Source: HGW-17 sp938004375 (lineage in GTDB: Bacteria > Myxococcota_A > Polyangia > HGW-17). From it: 64,000 nt of DNA. The DNA lies in contig DAIRVS010000002.1 in the NCBI GenBank assembly GCA_036802685.1, forward strand, positions 1 to 64,000, in the 5' to 3' direction. A model generated the notes under the pieces. The model saw nothing but the letters and a program-made list of their open reading frames with translations. It did no database searches and had not been told where the DNA came from. How positions within the stretch are numbered: position 1 is the stretch's first letter; each line of letters begins with the position of its first letter. Positions 16,307 through 24,171 of the stretch are shown here, piece by piece. Made by a program: the position numbers and the translations under genes.

Positions 16307-18403
16307 CTACTGCCGGCGCACCACGCGGAGTCCGATGTAACTGTTCGAACTGTAGGGATAATAGAAATTCTGAACGGTGATCGTACAGAAGGAACCCGCG
16401 CTGTACCAGTTGCCCCCGCGGATCGAGCGATTCTGTCCTCCAGAAGTGGATCCGTGATAGTCCACCAAGGTCCCGTTGGGGTAACTGTCATATTTGTCCC
16501 AGACCCACTCCCGAACGTTGCCGCTCATATCAAAGAGTCCGAGCTCGTTCGCCAGTTTGCTCCCGACCGGACTCGTGCCGTTGTTCTGGGTACGACCCAC
16601 CTCCACGGTGCTGTAGCCGAACACGGAGAAATCGCCGAGCAGGTTCGTGCCGTCGCTGCCGGCAAAGGGCTTCAGGTATCCCGTCGTGTTCACCGCTCCC
16701 GGGTTCTCCAGATCAGCCCCCATGGCCGCCCACATCCATTCCATCTCCGTCGGGAGCCTGTAGCCGTCCGCCATCCAGTCGGCGGTCGCCGCGTTCCAAC
16801 TCGAGCTGGAGCTGGTGGGGATGTCCCCGAAGGCCAACACCGTGAAATCCACTCCACTGACCGAGTATACCGGGGTCCTGCCCTCCTGGAGGCTGAGCTT
16901 GTTGCAGAACGCGAGCGCCTGATACCAGGTCACGTTCTGGGCGGGATCGTCCAAGCCCGTCGAATAGGTCAGGTTGGTCGGGTCAGCGCCCATCACCGAC
17001 AGGAACTGCGCGCGGGTGATCTCGGTGCGGGAGATGTGGAAAGCCGAAACCGTGCTGACATTGGTCGGTGTGGCATCCCGCTGAAAGGAACCCCCGTTGA
17101 CGGGGATGAACACCATGGTCGAAGGATCCGGCAGGCATCCCGTGGTATCGAACCGACACTCACCGTCGCAGGACAGTTCTCCCACCGGTGTCGACGGTGT
17201 GACCTCGGCACAGGTCAGGCCGGCCAGGCTCGTTGCGTCGCATTCCTCACCATGGATTCCCTGGATCGTCCCGTCCCCGCAACGACCGACGGCATCGCAG
17301 TCCTGCGTTCCAAAACGGCAGGAGGCGTCACAGAACAGTTCACCCCCATAATATCCAAGCGCCTGACAGGTTTCCTGGTTCAGGTCGGTACCGTCGCACT
17401 CCTCACCCGGATCGATCAACTCATTTCCGCAGAGCTCCAGGTTGAAGCACCCCACCGAATTCCACTGGCAGTCGGAAGCACACGCGAGGGTCCCGCTGGT
17501 GTAACCCAGATCCGCACAGGTCCGGGTGAAGGTCACACCTGGCTCGCAGGCTTCACCTTGATCCAGGTACCCGTTGCCACAGGTGGCCCCCAAGCACCGT
17601 GACAGATCAAAACGACAATCCAGGCCGCACTGCAGCGTCCCGCCGGTGTAGCCCATATTGAGGCAGGTGTGCTGGTCCAGGTTGACCCCATCGCAGGACT
17701 CGGCGGGATCGACAGTTCCGTCTCCACACAGCGACGTACCCTCGCAGGCGCTCCGGTCGAGGGTGCAATCGGTGTTGCACTCAAGGACACCGCCGTCATA
17801 ACCGATGCTCTCGCAGGTCAGACCGCGCAGGCGGTTTCCGTCGCACTGCTCATCGGGCTCCAGCAGGCCGTTGCCGCAGACGCTCTGACAGTTCGACTCG
17901 TCGTAGCCGCAGGTAACCGAACAGGACAAGGCACCGCCGGAGTAGCCCAAAGTCAGGCACGTGTTGCCGCCCAACTGAGCGCCGTCACAGACCTCCCAGG
18001 CATCGAGAAGCCCGTTTCCGCAGGTGGATTCGCACTGGCTCGTGTCAAACTGGCAGGTGGAGCTGCACAAGAGGGTCCCGCCCGAGAAACCGAGTGAGAT
18101 ACAAGTCGCGCTCCCCAGGTTGTCGGTGTCGCAGACTTCGTTGTATGTGGTCTCAACCAGACCGTCTCCGCACTTGCCGCCGCAGTCCGACAAATCGAAC
18201 GAACAATCCGCATTGCACCTCAGGAGCCCGTTGATGTGATAATGCCCGAGAGCGCCGCAGGTGAATTCTCCCACGGTGCCGTCACAGTCTTCCGAAGGAT
18301 CGATGAAGCCATCTCCACAAACGCGGTTTTTGCCCGAGTCGCAACCGGACCAGGACGCAAGCACCAACAGGGAAAGTCCAACGAACGAACGGGCCATCTT
18401 CAT
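16307..18403 (-). CDS. lipoprotein with eight Cys-rich modules and a C-terminal FGE/SUMF1-like domain
   Basis: 698 residues from ATG 18403 (Shine-Dalgarno AGGAAGGCAGG); lipobox WSGC, Cys21. Residues about 28-427 are eight ~46-residue modules of the form CG(D/N)G.(L/I)(D/E)..E.CDG..L...TC..LGY.GG.L.C...C.(F/Y)D...C. Residues about 428-698 are an FGE-sulfatase (SUMF1) domain: MVFIPVNGGSF, ISRTEITRAQFLSVMG, VTWYQALAFCNKLS, YRLPTEMEWMWAA, FDMSGNVREWVWD, SIRGGNWYSAGSFC, GLRVVRRQ. In true formylglycine-generating enzymes the RGGSxxCxxxxC motif has two cysteines; here the first is Ser and only the last Cys remains, so the copper-dependent oxidase reaction is unlikely. Many surface members of this superfamily are binding or structural proteins. 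It is transcribed from its own strong promoter (18465-18493). Confidence 0.88.
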   Translation of the reverse strand: MKMARSFVGLSLLVLASWSGCDSGKNRVCGDGFIDPSEDCDGTVGEFTCGALGHYHINGLLRCNADCSFDLSDCGGKCGDGLVETTYNEVCDTDNLGSATCISLGFSGGTLLCSSTCQFDTSQCESTCGNGLLDAWEVCDGAQLGGNTCLTLGYSGGALSCSVTCGYDESNCQSVCGNGLLEPDEQCDGNRLRGLTCESIGYDGGVLECNTDCTLDRSACEGTSLCGDGTVDPAESCDGVNLDQHTCLNMGYTGGTLQCGLDCRFDLSRCLGATCGNGYLDQGEACEPGVTFTRTCADLGYTSGTLACASDCQWNSVGCFNLELCGNELIDPGEECDGTDLNQETCQALGYYGGELFCDASCRFGTQDCDAVGRCGDGTIQGIHGEECDATSLAGLTCAEVTPSTPVGELSCDGECRFDTTGCLPDPSTMVFIPVNGGSFQRDATPTNVSTVSAFHISRTEITRAQFLSVMGADPTNLTYSTGLDDPAQNVTWYQALAFCNKLSLQEGRTPVYSVSGVDFTVLAFGDIPTSSSSSWNAATADWMADGYRLPTEMEWMWAAMGADLENPGAVNTTGYLKPFAGSDGTNLLGDFSVFGYSTVEVGRTQNNGTSPVGSKLANELGLFDMSGNVREWVWDKYDSYPNGTLVDYHGSTSGGQNRSIRGGNWYSAGSFCTITVQNFYYPYSSNSYIGLRVVRRQ

Positions 18404-18464
18404 TTGAACCTGCCTTCCTCGAGTGGGAACCAACAAATGTTCATTATGAATGTCGCAGATTCAT

Positions 18465-18493
18465 TTTATAGCAGCGCGGACCCGCGTTGCCAA
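18465..18493 (-). promoter_or_regulatory. sigma70-like promoter of the FGE-domain lipoprotein gene
   Basis: Minus strand TTGGCA (18493-18488), 17-bp spacer, TATAAA (18470-18465): 5 of 6 matches in each hexamer. The expected leader is about 54 nt. It separates this gene from the six-gene operon that ends at 18543. Confidence 0.62.
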
Positions 18494-18542
18494 TCCAAAT
18501 CATGGCTCAGATGACCCGGAACACGTGGATGCTCATGGTTCG

Positions 18543-20924
18543 TCAGCGGCAACCGAACCACCCCCGGGCGGGGGTGAGCTCCAGATGTCCCAGCGGGATG
18601 CGGTCCTGGCCGGCGTGGGCACCACCGGTGACGTTCACGCGGTTGTTGCCCGAGAACAGGCCGGCGAAGACGCCGTAGCGGCCCACGGGGAAGCCCACCT
18701 TCGGGATGCCGAAGGCGTACTCGTCGACCACATAGGTGCCCGGCGCGAAGTAGCGCGTGGGCAACAGGCCCTGCACGGGCTCGTGATCGGCGGTGATGCG
18801 GGTACCGTAGGGCGGGTCGAGGTGGATGAAGATCTTGTGGTCCGCGGGCAGGGGGCGCTTGACCCGGAACACCAGGCGCACGGTGATCCGCTGACCCCGG
18901 GCGGCCACCCGGGGCACGTCGTAACCGACCAGCTCCAGGGCGTCCTCGAGCTGGGTCGAGATGGCGTAGGCGAAGGGCGGCGCCTCGGTGGAGACGAAAC
19001 GTAGAAGCGGGTTCGCGTCGGTCACGCCCGGTGGCAGCGCGGTGGTGGCCAGCCGCCAGGTGAGAGAGTCGGTGTCCAGCACGTGGTAGCGCCAGCCGCC
19101 GACCCGGGAGAGGTAGTCGAGCTTGCCCAGGAGTCGGGCGGGAAAGACCAGGAAACGCCGCCCCCCTTCGGACGGGGGAGCGCCGCGCATCCAGGCCGCC
19201 AGATCGGCGTCGGTACCCAGCACGGCGGCCGGTCGGCGAGCGTACACGGGCGCGGGGCGCGGGGAACCCTCATACACGGCGAGCCCGTCGCCGGAGGCTG
19301 CGTGGCGGGCCACCTCGGCGAACACCGCCCGCGACGAGAGCTCCCGGGTCAACTCCGGAATCACGTGCAGCGAAAACCAGCCGCCGAACGACAGGAAAAC
19401 CGCGGCGGTCACGCCGGGCATCCAACCGCGCAAATACGGAAGCCGGCCGACCACGCCCGAGCACAGCGCCTTCACGCGGCCTTTTGCAGGACGCCGCGCC
19501 CAGAGCCATCCGAGGCCACGGGCCAGCAGGTCCGGCAGCCAGGAGAGGAGGAAGAAGAGCAGGCTCTGGCCGCGCAGATCGCGCCAGAAGGTGCCAAAAC
19601 CTGCGCCAAATCCCGACAAGCGACGGACCCCCAGGACGAACAGGGGGACCAAGAGCGCCAGCCCCAGGGGCAGGATCCAGGGTCCCAGACGCAATTGAAC
19701 GGAGGGGATCTCGATCCCGGTGGCCAGCTCGGGCAACAGTTGGGGGTACATGGCGAGGTCGCGGAAGATCAGCAGAGACCACAGTCCCAGCACCGCGGCG
19801 ACGACGGGGGTGAACCAGGCGCCCCGGACCCGGGTGACCGCCAGGGCGCCCAGCCCGGCGAGGGGGATGAGCCCGGTGAAGGGCGCAGGACCCACGCGCA
19901 TCTCGTGGTAGGCGCCCAGCAGGCAGGTGGCCAGGAGCCAGCCCGCGAGAAAGCCAAAATCGATGGACCCCGGGAACCCGGGATCCTCGTCCGTGGCAGG
20001 AGCGGCGCTCCCGGGAAGAGCGGCAATAAGCCCGACGAGTGCGATCACCGACCAGGGGAAGGTCCCGAACGCGGCGCGGGCGAAGAAGGCCGTAAACACC
20101 GCGTGGGGAGCCTTGGGGCCGGGCACCGCCGAGGCCGGATTCGCCTCGGGGAAGAGCCAGACGGGCGCCCCCGGAACCAGGTCGTACAGGAGGGCGCCGG
20201 CGACCGCGAGGCCGGCGGCGACGAGGCCGGCGATCCACCAGATCTGCCGGCGGGAGGGGCGAAGGCTTTGGCGCGCGAACACGACGCCCAGGGCGAACGA
20301 GACCGGGCCCGCGACCGCACCCCAGACCCAGCCCCCGGCGAGGACGCCCAGGAGCGCGGAGGCGGAGGCGAGCCCACCCCACAACCAGCGGGAGCCGGGT
20401 GTGTAGGCGCCGAAGAAGGCAACGTACAGGCCCAGCACGGTCGCGCCGTGGAACAGAATCAGGGGCGCCTCGAGCTGGAGCGTGCGGGCGCCGAGCAAGA
20501 CTAGCGGCATGGTGACGAGCGCGAGAGAGCCCCACCAGGCCTCCCGACTCCCAGCGAAGCGGCGCAGGAACCCGATCGCCAGGGCGAGCAGCAAAGTCAT
20601 CGAGAGCAGCGAGGGCAGACGGGTGGTGAGCTCCACCGGCGAACCGAGTCGGGCGGCGCCGCGATAGGCCCACTGGACCAGGGGGGGCCAGGAAGCCGAC
20701 GCGGCCTCTTCGAGGGCGAGGAAGCGGGAGAACTCGCTGGGCTCGGCCACCGGCCGCTGGCGGGGCACCTGGCTGGGGAGCTCCTCGGCGGCGGGGACGG
20801 CCGGGGTCTCCCAGAAACCCTGACGGGAGAGCCCCCAGAGCCAGAGGACGGCGATGGCCGCGACGAGGACGGCCCAGGGGAGCCAGAGACGGAGGCGGTC
20901 ATTCAAGGGCGGTCGTGACGACAT
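18543..20924 (-). CDS. GT39/ArnT-type membrane glycosyltransferase
   Basis: 793 residues from ATG 20924; an extra 50 upstream codons overlap the preceding gene and are rejected. One helix at about 12-33, then a periplasmic loop containing SEFSRFLALEEAASASWPPLVQWAYRG, which corresponds to the first loop of GT39/PMT enzymes (acidic pair followed by PPL), and about ten further hydrophobic helices up to residue ~460. The C-terminal ~250 residues are soluble and presumably periplasmic (ending in FGIPKVGFPVGRYGVFAGL..NRVNVT). Such enzymes transfer a sugar from a polyprenyl phosphate to a lipid or protein in the periplasm. The GT2 two genes upstream in the same operon is the type that would make that polyprenyl-linked donor. 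Confidence 0.75.
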   Translation of the reverse strand: MSSRPPLNDRLRLWLPWAVLVAAIAVLWLWGLSRQGFWETPAVPAAEELPSQVPRQRPVAEPSEFSRFLALEEAASASWPPLVQWAYRGAARLGSPVELTTRLPSLLSMTLLLALAIGFLRRFAGSREAWWGSLALVTMPLVLLGARTLQLEAPLILFHGATVLGLYVAFFGAYTPGSRWLWGGLASASALLGVLAGGWVWGAVAGPVSFALGVVFARQSLRPSRRQIWWIAGLVAAGLAVAGALLYDLVPGAPVWLFPEANPASAVPGPKAPHAVFTAFFARAAFGTFPWSVIALVGLIAALPGSAAPATDEDPGFPGSIDFGFLAGWLLATCLLGAYHEMRVGPAPFTGLIPLAGLGALAVTRVRGAWFTPVVAAVLGLWSLLIFRDLAMYPQLLPELATGIEIPSVQLRLGPWILPLGLALLVPLFVLGVRRLSGFGAGFGTFWRDLRGQSLLFFLLSWLPDLLARGLGWLWARRPAKGRVKALCSGVVGRLPYLRGWMPGVTAAVFLSFGGWFSLHVIPELTRELSSRAVFAEVARHAASGDGLAVYEGSPRPAPVYARRPAAVLGTDADLAAWMRGAPPSEGGRRFLVFPARLLGKLDYLSRVGGWRYHVLDTDSLTWRLATTALPPGVTDANPLLRFVSTEAPPFAYAISTQLEDALELVGYDVPRVAARGQRITVRLVFRVKRPLPADHKIFIHLDPPYGTRITADHEPVQGLLPTRYFAPGTYVVDEYAFGIPKVGFPVGRYGVFAGLFSGNNRVNVTGGAHAGQDRIPLGHLELTPARGWFGCR

Positions 20925-20944
20925 GAGAGGGCGTTCTTTCGGAA

Positions 20945-21919
20945 TCACTCGATCCGGTCGGGCAACTCGCGGACCCGTTCCGCGAGGGAGGTCGCCGCCG
21001 CCGCGCAGGCGCGCCGGGCCTCGGCGGTGGGCGGCGGGCCGGCCGGAGTCAGGGACGCGAGCAGGGCGTCCCACGCGTCGAGCCAGGCCAGCGTGAGCCG
21101 CTTCAGATCCCCGCCGGCCGCGGCGAGGGTGCCGCAGGTGGACTTGTCCTCGGCGCCGGTGCCAGCGTGGTCGCAGTCGACGCGCCCGAAGACCTCGAGG
21201 CGCTGCTCCAGACGGAGCCTCAGCAGCCAGAAGCGCACCCTCTCCTCGGTCCCCGCGGACAGCCAGGGGGCGGGGGCTCCCGATCCCAGCGTCTCGAACG
21301 GGTGGGCGAAGTCCCAGTCCCGCACCGCAGCGGCCAGGGCCTCACCGAACCGGGCCAGCTCGTCGCGGTAGGTGCGCCGGGGAACCTGACGGCGCCCGGG
21401 CGGGGGCGGCGGGTCCGTCACCGGGACCCCCATCAGGTCATTGTTCTTCAAGGCGAAGTCGTTGTAATCCGCGATGAACTCGGGCAGTTGAAGTTTCACC
21501 GGACCGCCGCCGGGCCCGCCCGTGAGGAACCGGGTGTACACACGAGCCGCCTGCAGGAAATACTCGGCGTAGGGCTCGGAGACGACCACCCCGCGGGTGG
21601 ACAGGAACGCGATGAACGCCTCCTGGCACTCGGTGACGAGCGGGGCCGACACCTGGGGGACCGCGTCGGTGGCCCGAGCCAGGTCGGCCACCTTGGCCAC
21701 GCAGGCGTTGTAGCGGTCGATCTGCTTCCCCAGACCCTCGACGACCCGCGCCACGATCGGCGGCGTGGGCGATGGCGCGGGCGGGGCCGGCACCACGGGC
21801 GGGGCCGGCACCACGGGCGGGGCGTCCGCCGGGGCGTCCTTCCCCCGGGATCCCTTCTGACACGAGGTCGCGGCCATGAGCCCCGTGAGGATCCAGGTCA
21901 GCAACAGGCAGCGTCCCAT
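20945..21919 (-). CDS. lipoprotein, possible DUF3829-type
   Basis: 324 residues. ATG 21919 follows AAGGGGACG; lipobox ATSC gives Cys20. A short Pro/Val/Ala repeat (PPVVPAPPVVPAPPAPSP, residues about 34-53) is followed by a mostly helical domain (GLGKQIDRYNACVAKVADLA, AYAEYFLQAARVYTRF type segments) ending LAERVRELPDRIE. A YNxxV.k start to a helical lipoprotein domain is reminiscent of DUF3829, but the match is loose. It lies between the two glycosyltransferase genes (21 bp and 20 bp gaps), so it may serve the same glycosylation step in the periplasm. Confidence 0.65.
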   Translation of the reverse strand: MGRCLLLTWILTGLMAATSCQKGSRGKDAPADAPPVVPAPPVVPAPPAPSPTPPIVARVVEGLGKQIDRYNACVAKVADLARATDAVPQVSAPLVTECQEAFIAFLSTRGVVVSEPYAEYFLQAARVYTRFLTGGPGGGPVKLQLPEFIADYNDFALKNNDLMGVPVTDPPPPPGRRQVPRRTYRDELARFGEALAAAVRDWDFAHPFETLGSGAPAPWLSAGTEERVRFWLLRLRLEQRLEVFGRVDCDHAGTGAEDKSTCGTLAAAGGDLKRLTLAWLDAWDALLASLTPAGPPPTAEARRACAAAATSLAERVRELPDRIE

Positions 21920-21940
21920 CGGTCGTCCCCTTTGGCGCCC

Positions 21941-22801
21941 TCAGCGCCCCGAGCGGCGCACCACCAGTTCGGCGAGCAGGCCCAGCGCCAGGACCTGCAC
22001 GGCGGTCATGATGAGGATGGTGGCCGTGGAGTCCATGATCCGCCCGAAGACGTGCCACGACCCGAACAGCACCGCAAGACCCAGGATGAACAGGACCAGC
22101 GACACCGGGAAGAACACCTTGAGGGGCCGGAAGTAGAGCCCGGTGCGCGTGATCAGCGACAGGAAGTTCATGGTATCGCGGATCGGGCGGATCTTCGATT
22201 TGCCCGCGCGCTTGTGATAATCGATCGGGTGGTACTTCACCCGGTAGCCGTCCACGAGCATCGCCAGCGTGATGGTGGTGGTGAACGAGAAACCGTCGGG
22301 CAGCAGGTGGAAGAACTTCTCCACGACCGCGCGCCGCATGACGCGCATGCCCGAGTTCAGATCGGGGATGCGCCGGCCGGCGATGTAGCCGGCGAAGCGC
22401 GTGATGAAGCGCTTGGCCGGTCGCCGGATCAGCGGGATGTGCACCGACGCCCCGGTGCGCGAGGCCACGACCATGTCGGCGTCGGCCGCGAGCCGCACCA
22501 GCTCGGGGAGCGTCTGCTCAGGGTAGGTGCCGTCGGCATCCAAGATGGCCACCCAGGGGGCCTCCGAACTGCGTATCCCCGTCTTGAGGGCGGCGCCGTA
22601 ACCGAGGTTGACGGGGTGTTCGATGACGCGGATCCAGTCGATCCCGCGGAGGATCCCGCCGGTCCCGTCGGTGGAGCCGTCCTCGACCACGACGACCTCC
22701 CAGGTCAGTTCCAGTTTGGCCAACTGGGGCCGCAGGCGCTCGAGGACGCTGGCGATCCCGGCCGCCTCGTTGTAGGCAGGTATGATGATGGAGAGCTCCA
22801 T
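21941..22801 (-). CDS. GT2 polyprenyl-phosphate glycosyltransferase (DPM1/ArnC-like)
   Basis: 286 residues. N-terminal GT-A domain: LSIIIPAYNEAAGI, VVVVEDGSTDGTGGI, NLGYGAALKTGI, ILDADGTYPE with the DxD-type metal site, NSGMRVMRR and the HKRAGKSKI basic loop. Two C-terminal transmembrane helices (about 229-251 and 257-280) are the usual anchor of enzymes that load a sugar onto undecaprenyl or dolichyl phosphate. The product probably feeds the GT39 enzyme in the same operon, like ArnC and ArnT. It starts 8 bp after the stop of the upstream kinase gene; no clear Shine-Dalgarno, so translational coupling is likely. Confidence 0.88.
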   Translation of the reverse strand: MELSIIIPAYNEAAGIASVLERLRPQLAKLELTWEVVVVEDGSTDGTGGILRGIDWIRVIEHPVNLGYGAALKTGIRSSEAPWVAILDADGTYPEQTLPELVRLAADADMVVASRTGASVHIPLIRRPAKRFITRFAGYIAGRRIPDLNSGMRVMRRAVVEKFFHLLPDGFSFTTTITLAMLVDGYRVKYHPIDYHKRAGKSKIRPIRDTMNFLSLITRTGLYFRPLKVFFPVSLVLFILGLAVLFGSWHVFGRIMDSTATILIMTAVQVLALGLLAELVVRRSGR

Positions 22802-22809
22802 GGCGACCG

Positions 22810-24138
22810 TTACTTCTTGAGCAGCAGGATCAGCAGGGTGGCGACCAGGGCGAACGCGGTCACGCCCAGCAGCACGTAGATGAGGCGGTTGGTGTCCATT
22901 CCCTGTTTCTTCGGGGCCGGGGGAGCGGGCGCCGGAGGAACCGGATCGAGGGTCATGAACTCGCTCGGAGGCGCCGGCGGCGGGGTCGGGACGGCTTCCT
23001 CGTCCTGGGCGCCCTCCTCCTCCTCCTCCTCCCAGGGATCCATGTCGACCTCCATTTCCATGATCCCGGTGACGTCGAAGTTCTCGCTGATCAGCGACTC
23101 GAAGCTCTCGGTCTTGCCGGTGTCGACCATCTGGAACTGGCTGTCCAGCGTGGCGGCGATCTGGGCCACCTCGCGGTCCTTGAGGTAGTCGTCGTGGAAC
23201 AGGCGCTTCATGAGATCGCCGAGTTCGTTCACCGAGAACTTGTACGGCGTCAGGATCTTCAGGAGCGCCTCGGCGAACTCGCCGGCGGTCTGATACCGCG
23301 TCTTTTTGTCCCGGGAGAGCGCCTTGAGCACGACCTCGTCGAGCTCGGGGGAGACGCGTTTGTTGATCGTCGACGGCGGCGGGATCACCGATTGCCGGAC
23401 TTTCTCCATGAGCACGGTCTCGCTCTCGCCCTTGAAGAGTCGCTCCATCGTCAACATCTCGTAGAGCACGATGCCCAGGCTGAAGATGTCGGTCTGCCCG
23501 TCCAGCGGCAGCCCGCGAATCTGCTCGGGGGACATATAACTGAATTTGCCCTTGAGCGTGCCAATCTCGGAGGTGGCCCGGTTCTTCGCGCGGGCGATGC
23601 CGAAGTCGATGATCTTGACCTCTCCGTCGTAGGAGATGCGGATGTTCGAGGGGCTGACGTCGCGGTTGACCAGGTTCAGGCAGTTGCCGTCCTTGTCCGT
23701 GAGGGTGTGGGCGTAGTGAAGGGCCTCGGCGCTCTTCTGGGCGATGTAGACCGCCACGGGCACCGGCAGACGCTGGTCGGCGAGCTGGACCTTTCGCAGG
23801 ACGTGGGTCAGATCCTTCCCGGCGATGTATTCCATCGTGAAGAAGTACACGTTCTTGTGGCGCCCGCCCTCGGAGGTTTCCACGATGTTGGGGTGCTGGA
23901 GCATGCGGCCCAGCGTCCCCTCGGCCAGAAACATGTCGATGTACTTCTGCTCCTTGAGCAGCTTGGTCCGCATGGCCTTGAGGGCGATGAGCCCCTCGTC
24001 CTTCTTCAGGCGCTTGGCGCGGTACACCTCGGCCATGCCACCGCGGGCCACCAGCCCCAGGAGCACGTACTTGCCGAAGATCGAGGGGTTCTCGGGGGAT
24101 CCCGCGTCGAGGGTCAACGGATCGATGTTCTTAGACAT
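22810..24138 (-). CDS. Ser/Thr protein kinase, tail-anchored
   Basis: 442 residues; ATG 24138 follows GGAGGAG. Kinase domain at about 22-290: Gly loop GLVARGGMAEVYRA, Lys in LIALKAMR, catalytic loop VNRDVSPSNI, DFGIARAKN, SPEQIRG (APE equivalent) and DIFSLGIVLYEML. The usual HRD is NRD here, while the catalytic Asp and the DFG Asp are intact, so activity is likely retained. It then has an acidic stretch (DPWEEEEEEG), a Pro-rich linker and a C-terminal transmembrane helix (about 417-439) ending LLLKK, leaving no periplasmic sensor. It lies 33 bp downstream of the kinase/binding-protein fusion, and the two may act in one cascade. Confidence 0.92.
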   Translation of the reverse strand: MSKNIDPLTLDAGSPENPSIFGKYVLLGLVARGGMAEVYRAKRLKKDEGLIALKAMRTKLLKEQKYIDMFLAEGTLGRMLQHPNIVETSEGGRHKNVYFFTMEYIAGKDLTHVLRKVQLADQRLPVPVAVYIAQKSAEALHYAHTLTDKDGNCLNLVNRDVSPSNIRISYDGEVKIIDFGIARAKNRATSEIGTLKGKFSYMSPEQIRGLPLDGQTDIFSLGIVLYEMLTMERLFKGESETVLMEKVRQSVIPPPSTINKRVSPELDEVVLKALSRDKKTRYQTAGEFAEALLKILTPYKFSVNELGDLMKRLFHDDYLKDREVAQIAATLDSQFQMVDTGKTESFESLISENFDVTGIMEMEVDMDPWEEEEEEGAQDEEAVPTPPPAPPSEFMTLDPVPPAPAPPAPKKQGMDTNRLIYVLLGVTAFALVATLLILLLKK

Positions 24139-24171
24139 GCACTCACTCCTCCGAAATGCGACCGCCGGCCG

